Of a stretch of DNA of 64,000 bases, positions 34,563 through 46,329 are shown piece by piece; the stretch's first letter is position 1; each line of letters begins with the position of its first letter. Under the pieces are notes generated by a model. The model saw only the letters and a program-made list of their open reading frames with translations. It was not told the origin of the DNA and searched no databases. This DNA is from Apophysomyces variabilis (Eukaryota > Mucoromycota > Mucoromycetes > Mucorales > Mucoraceae), in NCBI GenBank assembly GCA_002749535.1, contig MZZL01000408.1:1603465-1667464 (forward strand), written 5' to 3'. The translations under genes and the position numbers were made by a program.

Positions 34563-34867
34563 ATACAATCCAATGTAGGCTACTCTACTTTTTCATACTT
34601 GTAATGGTACCTGTACAATAATTTGCATACGTGGTTCTTCTAATAAACCATAAAAATCATTCAATTGATGATGGGCTATTTCGCTGTACTAAGGTCATGC
34701 TACTGGATATCTTTGTAATCAACTCAACGTATAGAAACCTTTCTGTGTCATTGCCACGGTTCAAAACAAATATCAATGTGTGCCTCGGACACACTCCGCT
34801 CAAGTTGAATTTCTGATTGGGAAAACTTTAAAAAAGCGGATGTCGATACAAGCGAGGTGCAGAGTTA

Positions 34868-36495
34868 ATGTCGATACCTACAAAGGAGATCCAGCTTCCA
34901 CCATCGTTTGAAGATCCTGAACAATACATTGAGACATTGGTCTCATTTCTAAAAGACTATCAGTGGCTGATCGATATCCATGTAGTAGATTTCATCACTC
35001 ACAAACAATGGAACCAGCTGGATCTTGACTGGCAAAGGACGTTCCTTGCGGAGGATCGTGACATCGCTGACGATCAGGCATGGTTCACTTCTGTCATCGA
35101 TCTCCTGGCAGAGAATAGCCAACCTCGCAAAGTAACGATCTCTTGGTGAAAAGAATAAAACAAAATTCAATCAATTTTTAGGATACATGGCCCGAATCGT
35201 TGAAGGAATACATAGAAACAATTAAAAACCTGACCTTACCTCGAAGGAATCTTTACACATGTTAAGTATACATATCGATATTGTTCGTGAAGGATTGGCA
35301 GTTATACTTAACGTGGACCATGGAATTGATAGGTGAGGACGTGATTGATAAGCGAATGGCATCGGGTATGACGGATAAGAAGATACATGAAGTAAGTTAA
35401 CTACGGTGTTCAAGGTTAACTTTGGTAGATAATCGAAATATATGTTAGGTAGAGCTTATGAGTGATGTTATCAAAACAATTGCTGACAAACGGGGCATTT
35501 CATCTGTAATGGATCTTGGCGCTGGTCAGGGTTATTTGTCGAGAGCATTAGCCTTTCAGCATGACTTCCAAGTGTTGGCTGTGGATATGTCCGAAGTTCA
35601 GACACGGGGTGCTCAAAAATTTGATAAAAAGGCGTCCAAGTTGATTAACAAAAGTGAGAACAGCGTTCAGTTGTCAAAGCTGCACCATGTTACGGAAAAG
35701 GTGACACCTGAAAATGTTTCCCATATTCTCCGTAAATGGGGAAGCCATGGCGCAGAGGAAAGTGAAGAGAAATGGTTAGTTTGCGGTTTGCATGCCTGTG
35801 GAGATTTGTCTGCGATGTCTATGCGACTATTTGCTGAAAGCAAAATTGCCTGTCTCGTCAACGTTGGGTGTTGTTATCACTATCTTTCGGAAGAAGGCGA
35901 CTCAGCTGGATTTCCCATGAGCAATATGCTGCGCAATACTAATTACCGAATGGGAACAACAGCACAGGTGTTAGCTTGCCAATCACCGGCACGATGGGCA
36001 GAGCAAAAGGCTGAAAGTTTAAATTCCTTTGAGCATCATTTCTTCAAAGCAGTATTGCAGGTAAACAGGAAAAGCAAACAAACATAGCTTGTCTAACTGA
36101 TATTGGTTATCCAGTTCATCATGGTCGAGAAAGGTTTGACAACAAGTTCATCACCTTTGGTCATTGGACGAATCAACAAGAAGAAAGACTTTCCAACTTA
36201 TGTACAAACAGCTCTGAAACGGCTCAATTTACCAGTGGATTCAATCTCGAAGGAAGAGGCTGAGCAATACTATCAATCATTGAAGGAGAAAAAGTTTGAT
36301 AGACAGCTTATTGTAACATGGACATTGCGAGCCTTATTGGCGCCTGTACTAGAAAGCCTCATCCTAGTTGATCGCTGGCTTTATCTGAAGGACGCGGTGA
36401 AAAATAGCGCAAATCCGCACAAAGGCGTCTGGATGTGGCCCCTCTTTGATCCGTCTACATCTCCAAGAAACGTCGTCTTCGTGGCATCCAAATAA
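34868..36495 (+). CDS. METTL25/RRNAD1-like methyltransferase-domain protein
   Basis: Five exons: 34868-35131, 35182-35260, 35333-35391, 35449-36060, 36115-36495 (464 residues, phases consistent). WPESLKEYI and GMTDKKIHEVE precede the SAM-binding motif I, VMDLGAGQGYLSRAL. Further family features are LVCGLHACGDLSAMSM, VNVGCCYHYL and FPMSN, all typical of METTL25/RRNAD1 proteins. The C-terminal part contains LRALLAPVLESLILVDRWLYL. The short third exon rests on phase and on the conserved K-x-HEVE junction. The methyl acceptor is not known for this family with certainty. Confidence 0.87.
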
Positions 36496-36583
36496 CATGA
36501 CAGCAATTAGTATTGTTTTTTGTATAGAATTCCGGCAATATACATCTAAACTTTTCCTTTCTTTTGTATCTTTACATAATTGT

Positions 36584-37276
36584 CTATTTCTTCTTTCCTT
36601 CCTTCTTCTTGATTGTTTCATCGTTGATAAAGATACCCTTCTGATTATATGGTTCTGGCTTTCTCCATCGCTGAATCTTGGCAGCAAGTTCGGTAATTTG
36701 CTGGTAGTCTATACCTTGCAGAACGACGCGATTTGGCTGAGGAAGGGAGCAGGTGATACCTTCAGGAATCTGGATTAAGACAGGATGAGCGTAGCCAAGC
36801 TTCAGTGACAGGGTACGGTCGTTATTTTCCAGGACACCTCTGTAACCAACACCGACAAGACGCAAATGCACACGGTAGCCTTCGGACACACCAACGATGG
36901 CATTGTTGATCAAGGCACGGGTTGTTCCCCACATAGCGCGTTGGTGTTTAACCGATTCGTCTTCGACAGAAACTTCCAACAAACGTTCGGCACTGGCATC
37001 TGTTTCGGGTACCGACATGTTAAGCTTCACAAATGGCTTGATCACTAACTGCTGCTTTCCAAGTGGACCAGTGATTGTTAACGTGGTGTTATTTAATTCG
37101 GAAGGAATGCGAGGGTTGGTAATGGGTGTCAGGTCGTGTTCAATATTGATATCTTGTGAGTATGCGATGGCTTTTCGGCCAATGTGTGAGGCAGCCGGGG
37201 TAGCCGAGTGGAAGGCTCTAGCTGACAATGGACGCAAAGATTTGACAACTGCTGATAACCGTAGTGAAGATGCCAT
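36584..37276 (-). CDS. MRPL6: Mitochondrial large-subunit ribosomal protein uL6
   Basis: Single exon of 230 residues. The start MASSLRLSAVVKSLRPLSARAF is a typical mitochondrial presequence. The two uL6 repeats follow, with LTITGPLGKQQLVI, RALINNAIVGVSEGY, RLVGVGYRG and, near the end, the uL6 signature KPEPYNQKGIF. The frame is open upstream to 37390, but the 37276 ATG gives the better targeting signal. Its 3' end lies about 90 bp from the convergent METTL25-like gene. Confidence 0.94.
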   Translation of the reverse strand: MASSLRLSAVVKSLRPLSARAFHSATPAASHIGRKAIAYSQDINIEHDLTPITNPRIPSELNNTTLTITGPLGKQQLVIKPFVKLNMSVPETDASAERLLEVSVEDESVKHQRAMWGTTRALINNAIVGVSEGYRVHLRLVGVGYRGVLENNDRTLSLKLGYAHPVLIQIPEGITCSLPQPNRVVLQGIDYQQITELAAKIQRWRKPEPYNQKGIFINDETIKKKEGKKK

Positions 37277-39201
37277 GTCAAGTAATTCTGTGCTGAAGGA
37301 CAGGGAAGGGGTTCGACGCTTCTTTTTGTTTACGGTTTTTGTGCAACTGAAGTCACACACAGACCGGTCGGACCCTCGCTGCACGAGCAACTTTCGGGAA
37401 CAGGCCAGACGGATTATTCATCCTCATTGAAGGAATTCCTTTTCTCCCCACCTGCCCATTCCTTGCTCGTCATACGGATTCTTCTCCTGTAAAGGCTTGA
37501 TTGTCTTCCTCGACAGTTATTTTGTGCTTAAGACTTTCAAATGAACTCATCCCTTTACTTGACAACTGTCGTTGATACTATACATTACCGTTTTAAGATA
37601 TTGCTTACAAACGGGGTCTCCATTTTTGATATACACAGACATATATATACTTGAGCCGGCCCTCTAGAGCCGTATGAAGACTTATGCGGATAAGTTTATA
37701 TTGGACAAGAAAAAGGCCTGATATTGATTAACGAGATGTTACGCAACTCAAAGCGATAGTCATGCTACTCTTCGACAATATGTACTTGATGTACCATCCT
37801 TTTCCAGCTTTTCCAAAGGAAACGTTGAGAATCCAGTAGATCTTGGTAACGTGCATCAAGAGGTCATTATACATCCACTGTAGCATGCATTGAACTTGCT
37901 GTCTTTGTTTGGCTAGACTGAAGTTTAGGAAATATCGCGGGCGCATATCAGAAAGACAACGTAGGATCTACTGGATCACCCCGCAATCTGTAGTCATTGT
38001 CATAATTGCTTACAAGTCGATATCCGTTCCTAGTGAGGAACTTGCAAGCGCTATAGATCTTTGTTGATTGAATGTTGCCATCGATAAGGATACCAAGCTA
38101 TTTGCAATATGACAATCAGCATTGTGATCGGGCGCTCATTGTTTTTCCAGCGTTTTCGAGAAAAGTCGTTGAATACAGAATGGAGCTTTAAGAACATCAG
38201 TTGCAAGGAAAGTTGAATAAAAAAGGTAATGAGTGATATACCAAAGTTAGGCCCGAATTCCTTCCCTGATGCTACTTTATTCGATGCCTTATCACGCTAT
38301 ATGCGGTTTATCTGCGTAATTGGAAGAGATAGGTGGCATGGAATGCAGAAGACATACAATGAATTGTACACACTAATATTGATAACATATGGAGTTCATC
38401 AATGAGCCTAACCTTACATAGACGTAGGGTCCTGTCCCAAGGCCCCGATCATATCAGCACTGGCAACCATCTATTGCTCGAAATCATGAGCTTCAGTATG
38501 CAACATCGGACGTATCGGACACTTCGGGGTGAATGGTCAATCAGCAGCCAGTATAGAGTCGGGTCTGTTGAAACACGGAAGACGTTTTTGCCGCGCTTTG
38601 ATCAAGCTAATGCCACCCTAAAGCACAGCTTTGTTCCCCGATCGTCCAATTGCTGGTTCATCAAGTTTAACTCCGCCTACAGTAAAGAGGCAAGTGTGAG
38701 TGACGTCCAATTTCATTCACACACAAAAAACTGCGCTCCCCTTCCCACAAACTTTTTTTTCTTTTTTCTTCGTAACGGCTCTTCCTTCGTTTTCCCTAGT
38801 TGTCAGTCTAAATAATAGAAGGTATACTTCTCTAATTCTTATACTCTTCATTTGTCATTCAAGTGGCAAATGAGATGAACATCGCTTTGACATCAGGATG
38901 ACTGACCACATGGACTTCTATTTGACACACAGTGGCCCCTCCGCAGTCTATCTAACAGTAAGCCGAAGGGTAATATGTATTACAACTAGTATTTAAAACT
39001 GTTGTCAGGATTATACCTTGGCCACCATCCAATTATACCTGTTAAGAAAAAAAGTTCTTTTTTCTTCTTTCTATTTTTACGAGGTAATATTTGACCCGAA
39101 ACATTTTGTATATGACCTATTGATTATTTTTTGTTACTTTACTTCCAAAGTGTTTTTTTCTATCATAACCGAAAGGACATTTATCATAAGCAAATATAGC
39201 C
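37277..39201. other. Intergenic, about 1.9 kb, no supported gene
   Basis: Short frames only (plus 38402-38815, 137 codons; minus 37728-37946). None has a recognisable domain. A 12-bp inverted pair, ATCCAGTAGATC at 37831-37842 and its complement at 37965-37976, lies around the second. Confidence 0.4.
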
Positions 39202-42200
39202 ATGAATACAGAACTGGTCACTGATGCGAACATTAGCCGAATACCCGAAGATACATTTAGCGCAGAGTCCGAAGCAGAAACAGAAGTTGCCGAAGACGAT
39301 TGCTCCAAAACAAAGGCCGTTAATAACAACGGCAGAATAGTTGGTACTGACGACGAATATGTCAACGAAGAAAGCCCCGCCGAAGAAGAAAGTAGCGAAG
39401 GCGCTGATGAGGAAGAAGATGATTACTGGGCACGCAGAAGATGTCGACGATCATCGATGAACAATCCTCGCCACACATCTTCTTTTTCAACTGCCCCTAC
39501 AAGCATTTCCGATGCTGACGAATCGGATAGTGGCGGAGAGTGGGTTCACGATAGCGATGGCGTAAGACGGAGAGTCTCAAGGAAATTGCAACATCTTCAG
39601 CGCGGACGTCAATCGTCCGTTCAGATATCAGGACATTTAGAAGCTACGCCTGAACGAAGAAAGCGTGGTCGGCCACGAAAAGATAGTTTTTCCGAAAAGA
39701 TTCAATTTAAACGACCTTGCGTTCCATCAGAAACTTCACCAAGAGACTGCGCACCTGAAAAATCTCATCAACGGCGACGGTCTAAAGGACGCACAGCTTG
39801 TCAAGATCCAAACAGGACCGATAAGGCTGGACGTACAAAACTTTTCCTGTGCACCAGCTCGGGGCATTTAGACAAAGTAAAAGACTTGGTCGCGCGAGGT
39901 GCTAACGTCAACCACAAAGACAATGCCGGTTGGACACCACTTCACGAAGCTTCATTAAAGAGCCAATATGAAATTGCCAAGTATCTTATCGAATGTGGCG
40001 CAGATGTAAACGCGAGAGGCTTTGGTGATGACACTCCATTGCATGACGCTTGTTCTTCTGGTTTTGTCGAATGCGTCCAGTTGCTAATCGATTCCGGCGC
40101 CGATGTATTTGCTCTGAATAGCGACAAACAAACGCCACTTGATGTCTGCGACGATCCTGAGTGCGAACAAATAGTTAAAAAGAAGATGAAACAACTCGAC
40201 CGACTTGTAGCCCGAGACGAAGCTGGCCGGACGACTTTGCACCACGCATGCGCAAATGGTCGATACGAAGAAGCTGCGGCTCTTGTGAAACAAGGTGCGA
40301 ATACGAATGCAAAGGACCAGTCGCACTGGACACCTTTACATGAAGCGTCGTACTACGGCCATCTAGACATCGTTAAACTTCTGGTCGAACATGGTAGTGA
40401 TATTAACCACCCCGGTCATGAAGGAAATACTGCACTTCACAGCGCTAGTCGGAAAGGACATCATGACGTTGTGCAATATCTGGTGGATGCTGGAGCTGAT
40501 GTGGACCTAACCAACCATGCCGGCAAGACTGCTTATGAGGTAGCGGACATGCCTACAGTTCGTCGTATAATAGCTGCTCGAGTCGATGAATTACGCAAAC
40601 AAAGAGCTGTTAGCGACGCCATCGACGAGGTTACTTTTATTTCACATTCCAAACAACGACAAAAAGCAAGCAAGCATAGGGCATCCGGTGGTACTGAGAA
40701 GCAACTATCACGTGAAGAGCGAAAAATACAAGCTATTATGCGTACTTTCGAAGCATTGGAACAGAATCAAACGAAGCGACCGCGAAGAGTACGTCAAATA
40801 GAAGAAGAGGATGACGAAGACGAAGAAGCACAAAATAACACCCTGCCCAATGGGAGAAAAAGGAAGAAAGGGCAACATCAACGTACCAAATCATGTTCGG
40901 CGGAAGCGGAGTCTAGAGAATGCTCGGTTGGCGCGGAAGCGCGGCCAGCGCCAAAGAAAGTGGATGCAACTAAGTTAGACCCACGGAAGAAAGATACGAG
41001 CGGACGAACACATCTGCATAAATGGTCCATTCGCGGCGATGTTCTAGTAGTCCAAACACTACTGAAAGCAGGTGCTGATCCAAATGAAACTGACAACGCG
41101 GGATGGACCCCCCTTCATGAAGCGGCGCTTCGTGGTCAAGATGAAATCGTTCAGTTGCTTCTCGAGAACGGAGCCAATGCAAACTCGAAAGGGGCAGATT
41201 TAGATACGCCTTTACATGACGCGACAGAAAACAGCCATCAATCAGTGGTAGAACTTCTGTTACGTTATGGTGCAAATCCGCATGCCTGCAACGCTAAAGG
41301 TTCGAGACCGTTAGACATCGCCATCGAGAACGGAGATACAGATATCGAACAAGTGCTAAGAAAAGCGATTTCGAAATATGACGAAAAAAATGCTGCAAAA
41401 GAACGAAAAAATGCCGAAATACGAAAGCGGTCCCGAGAGAATGCGTCAAATAATTCGAACAAAGACATGGTGGAGCCTCGAGGTAACGACAGCATTGACG
41501 CACCATGTCACTTTTGGATTGACCTATTTGTTTCTCTTGTTCCTTAGATACAGAGGAGCCAGTTGTTAAATCGTCTTCAAAGAAGAGACGACTTGTTCTT
41601 GCAGCTGATTTAGAAAACAGGCGGCGAGGCGCACAAATAAATTCAGATGACAGACGACGGTCCAACTCACCACCGCCAGCAGCTGGTGCCCAAGACGAAG
41701 TAAAAATCAAGACCGAAAGTCCCGCCATATCACCCGACCTAGTGGAAAAAACCGCTTGTTTACAAGAAAGAAAAGCGCATGCACGAAAATTATCAGGCAT
41801 GCACCTACCAAAGAAAAACTTGTATACTTTGCAAGGCACAGAAACTCCTCCAGATGGACCACATACACCAATACCAACTCCTCCACCTGAGCACTGGCAA
41901 TCTAAGGTCAAAGAAGAAAAGGAAGATATACCATTAGGCTTGACATCAACGAAAAAGCAGAAACGGTCCCCAGAGAAGATGTTCCCGTCTTTGTCAGATG
42001 CGATGCAGTATTTGCCACTCTATACGGTTCAGTTACTTGAAGAAGGAGGACCTGTGGAGCACTCGTTTTATGTGGTTGATTTGCAAGTTAGTTTGTTGCT
42101 TGGAATTGGAACCGAGATGTTATGGCAACGTTATCCATCGCTCTACCGCCGAATGATTCTGCCAAAAGAGAAAGAACGATTATGGTCGCCTTTGGCCACG

Positions 42201-42551
42201 ATGATATGTGCACATGGTCAGGCGTTGGAAACAAGTGCGGCCGATATCAAAGAAACGGAAAAACAACGATTTATCGAAACCAAGCTGTATTTTATGCGAC
42301 TCGAGCAAGTAGTGTCCTTAATCAAGCGAGATTATGGGCACTTGAGTAAGAGTTTGATTACGATTACTTTGGACATTGGCTACAAAGAGGAAACGAAGAA
42401 GAAGGAGAAAGAGGATACAGCATTGGCATTCAACACGGTATTCAAAAAACCGCCATCGTATGGTTTACCGCCCAAATTCGCTATGAAATTGCAGAAACGT
42501 GGGATAGTGAAGTTTGACAACGGCTCTCAGGATCCATCCACGAAATCTTAG
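39202..42551 (+). CDS. Ankyrin-repeat nuclear protein, Hos4-like (Set3 complex)
   Basis: Exons 39202-41482 and 41548-42551 (intron GTAACG...TTAG) give 1094 residues. An acidic, Ser-rich N-terminus contains RKRGRPRKDS (AT-hook-like). It is followed by three blocks of ankyrin repeats (about residues 205-325, 330-460 and 595-720), each carrying GWTPLHEA-type cores. Linkers are highly charged with nuclear-signal-like Arg/Lys runs (GRKRKKGQ, SSKKRRL). The C-terminal 220 residues form a conserved globular region (LPLYTVQLL, YPSLYRRMILPKEKERLWSPLATMI written here in part only by position 42125-42210). The layout matches fungal Hos4, the ankyrin subunit of the Set3 histone deacetylase complex. ANKRD11/12-like proteins are an alternative name for the same type. 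Confidence 0.78.
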
Positions 42552-43062
42552 TAGTAAATACCCCGGCTCTTTTTCCCCTTCCCTACACCTGCATTCTCAT
42601 TCGACATTTTTACATTCTCAAAATACACGCATACGCGCAGACACAAGTATATACGAACCACTTATACATACTCTCGCATGCACATGCATTCTGTTTCTCG
42701 CATACGTTGTCATAATCCAAATTTACCCAACATTTACATTTTCACTTCAGCGCAGTGGCAGTGTAAACTAGCCGTTCTCGTTTTGAAGCGGGAGGTTCAC
42801 ACTGTTATGGGGTGTGATGTAGGACGAAATAGAAGCTGTCAGCTGGCTGCAGTGTGTTGATTCGATGAATCTCTGTAAAAAAAAAGTTGTGCCAGTTACG
42901 GAATTCTTTTTCAATTTTTTGTTTTTATTGTTCTGCATTTTTGTCCATGTTCTATTAGCGTGATCACCATTAAAACTTGTATACTCTTTCTTTGGGGTAG
43001 CCCAGCCTATAATAAGATAATCCATTAGTCCCATCATCGATGCGTTTCCCTTATGTTGGAAC
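42552..43062. other. Convergent 3' spacer, about 510 bp
   Basis: This lies between the stops of the ankyrin gene and the reductase gene. It probably contains both polyadenylation regions. No coding feature is seen. Confidence 0.4.
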
Positions 43063-44483
43063 TTACTCTTTGAGGACACCTCCCAATTCACCCTGGCTCT
43101 TGTCCTGGGCCTTGGGACCAGACAATGCAGCAAGCATTGGATCAGGACCGCTAATATTTCTCGTGTGAGATCCAATAGATATCGTTCGATAGCATAAGTC
43201 GCAAGATACTTACCAAACAAAGACAATAGACTTGTCGTTCTCAGGACCGGGAAGATAAGTCTTGATAAGGTCTGCATTGACGAAGCCAGTAGGGCCATTC
43301 CAGTCCTTGGGGGGCTTATTCAAAGCATACACAACCTTGAAACGATCAGGGTTCTGCTTGGCGATGCTGTCCAATTCGTCCTTCAACAAGATGTCTTCTT
43401 CAGCTTCGTTAGCAAAGATCAAAGTGATCTTGGTCTTGTCATCAGGCGACTTTGCATCGAACACTCTACGAATGATTTGGAGCTAATCGGAACAGAAACG
43501 AAAGAATGTGAGCTAAACTATTGCTTCCTCTATATTTTCCAAATGGGAAAGGAGAAACAAGTCTTACCATAGGAGTGATGCCAGTGCCGCCTTTGGAGAA
43601 TCCAGGTATGAGTCCACTTCACTTCATCTTAAAAACCAAAAATAGACAACTTACCAGCGATCATGCCAACGTTCTCAACAGGGTTCTCTTCCCAGTTGTA
43701 TTTGGGGAAGGGGCCCTTGATTTCGAGAGTCTCTCCAACCTTGAGGTTGTGGATATGCTGACTCATCTTTCCTTCAGGATACACCTTGATGATAAAGTCG
43801 ACATGTCCCTTGGTCTTCAAGCATTCGTCAGAAAGTTGGCCGAGAATGCTTCATTTTACTTTTTCTTTTCTTTAAATCTTACATCAGCAGTCGAGGTAGG
43901 AGTGTATGGACGAATCACGTAACCGGTCGAGCCATCCTTTTTTGTGATAGGATAACGCGTAATCACGCAAGAGGCGATAGGAAGTCCGGCAACGTGATTG
44001 TCAGAATCGAGTTCAAAACGATACAAGCTCGTGTTGTGATTGATAGGTTCCACTTTTTGAAGCTATTGGAACAAAAAAAATTGTTAACCCATTAAGAATG
44101 GATAATGACCTAGTCCCCTTGTTTCTGCATTTTTTTTTTACCTTGAAAGGTTTGAACTGAGAAGGGTCAAAAGCCTTTTCGGCGGCCGCGGCAGCGACTG
44201 TGGTCAATGGTTCGACGTGCTGCTTCACTGTGGCCGTGTTCTGGTTATAGTAGATACCAGCTGCAGCACCAAGACCTGCAAGAGTCAGCAATACAAGTCC
44301 ATTACCGCCTTTCTTTACAGGTTGAGAAGAATAGGAGCGGATACCAGTAAAAGCCTGCTTTTTCTGGTTTATGTTTACCCAATTAATTGCAAACGTAAGG
44401 ATGAATAGGCGCATTTCACCAAACCATACCTGAGCGCTGGAGACGCGAGCTGCAGTCGATAATGTAGAGGTAAGGAAACGCAT
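43063..44483 (-). CDS. MCR1: Mitochondrial NADH-cytochrome b5 reductase
   Basis: Seven minus-strand exons: 44430-44483, 44142-44354, 43883-44062, 43655-43814, 43568-43590, 43214-43482, 43063-43150 (328 residues; every phase closes). The presequence is basic; a membrane anchor (LVLLTLAGLGAAAGIYY) sits at about residues 40-60, as in yeast Mcr1. The FAD motif RPYTPTS is at about 140, the KVYPEGKMS loop follows, GGTGITPM at about 202 binds NADH, and CGPDPM near 300 is the C-terminal NADH motif. It transfers electrons from NADH to cytochrome b5 or related acceptors. A 23-nt exon (43568-43590) carries part of the GGTGITPM motif. Confidence 0.94.
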
Positions 44484-45482
44484 CACGGGGGAAAAGACAA
44501 AACAGAAACAGATCGATAGGTGCGTGGTGTTATAAACGCTGCCAAGGCACGCGCTCTTCCGGAGACCCGAGAAAGCGGACCGGAGAAAATTGCGTTATTA
44601 TGATGTCACTTTGGACCGAAATGGGGAAATCTGATGCCGGATCGCCGTATCCCCTTGTATCCGGAAAGTCTTTGATGTACGAAAGTTTCATGATTACGTG
44701 AGAAACCGCCTAGGATGACTCATACCCAAAGGAATCGTCGAGGTTTAGCAGGTTTACTTCTCATTGCATAATTCATCATGCCTAAGTGTACTCCAGCAAA
44801 AAGCAATACTGATTTACAGAGTGCTATGTGCCTTATAAGTGCTGAAAATCTGGGGAATAATGCCATCTATGTAAGATATTGAACTAATAGTGCAGCATGA
44901 ACTTCTATGAATATTATCCAGGAAAGAAATCATTCAATAAATCATGCATAATTTCAGGAATTGATAAAGCGATAGCACGCTACGGCATGGTAAACGAAAA
45001 CTTTTCCGCCGTTATTCAGTAGGCAGCAGCAATAGTTGTGGCAAGCTCAATTATTTTTCTTTAAAGAAAGAAGCATTATGAACTGCATTATCGTTGGTGT
45101 GATTTAACAGCGGACGCGTAAAGATACTATGGAAAGTATCGATTGAAGAAATTGATGTATGGTTACGCCACCGAAACGAACTAAGTTTAATTGAAAATGC
45201 ACATATTACTGTAACCTTCATTCATGCATTGCAGGCTGTAACTGTCCTATTTTCGATTAACGAAGCAACCGAAAAGTCGTGCGTATGCACTTCTATATGA
45301 ACTTGCTCAAAACTGGTTAGTACAAAAACCCTAAGAATTGGATTACGGTGCGCAAGAAGACAGACAATATCACTTTTCTGGTCTTGTAGTGATTGAAAGT
45401 TGCCTAATTTCTTACCAAAACTAAACCATAATTACCATTCTTACTCCCCAAAGACGGTCTAGGGCTCTAGCGCTTTACTCTG

Positions 45483-45520
45483 TTTCTCTCTCTCTCTCTA
45501 TCTCTCTCTCTCTCTCCCTA
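45483..45520. repeat. CT microsatellite
   Basis: An interrupted run of CT/TCTC dinucleotides in the gene-poor region. Its length would be expected to vary between strains. Confidence 0.85.
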
Positions 45521-46288
45521 TATTGCATTCTGTTTTTAGTGACCTAGGTATAGGAGCATCGGAGCTCTCTGTAATGCAAACCAACGCTCAACCAGGGTTC
45601 TGTTGACCTATGACAATACCCATATCTCCTTTAAGTGACCTCTAGACCAAAAAAAAAAAGAATGGATAATCTCCTGCCCAGGGAAAAAGAAAAGGAATAT
45701 TGACCTCCTCTTCAGCTAAGGATCAAATAGTCAACATCATCAAGCAAGATTTTCAGATATAGCATAGTTCATTATGAGCATATCGTTACTATCATTACTT
45801 GAGGCTTTGCGCTTCCATTGCATTAGCTCGTTTAAGACGGACGTGGGTTTTTAGGTTCAGTAGCTAATTACCATGCTTCGTATTAAATGTGTCCTGATGT
45901 CTAAAAAAACAAGGTTGCAAATGACATGCATACGGAAAAATTGACGCTTCCGTGCAGCGAACAGGTCAGAGCACGTCAAAAAGGTACGTTTTACCCCCTA
46001 AACGTAGACTAAACCTAACTTACAAATTTACTCCGTTTTCGGTTGCACTGTCGCTTAACCCTTTATATGTTCTCTTTTCCTTTTGTCTGTCTCACCTCTT
46101 TATCTAATTACACACACACGCACGTACACCACTGCCACGTCCTTTTTTTTTCTCTAATTCCAATGGATCTGCGGACTTTCAGGGTCCGATATACATACGG
46201 ACTAGATTAACTTTTTTGGGGAAAAGTTGGATGGAAAGAGATTTACTATAGGCATGTTTCCATAACGAGAGAAAACTGTAGGACATGT

Positions 46289-46329
46289 ACTTTTGTCTAT
46301 CTCATGGCTGTCAAAGTATAGACAAAAGT
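46289..46329. repeat. 12-bp inverted repeat with 17-nt loop
   Basis: ACTTTTGTCTAT at 46289-46300 is the exact reverse complement of 46318-46329. It lies in non-coding DNA and could form a hairpin. It is not followed by a clear poly-T tract. Confidence 0.85.

Noticed and set aside
38402..38815. 137-codon plus-strand frame before the ankyrin gene
   Set aside because: It ends in a poly-Phe run encoded by a T tract and has no recognisable motif.
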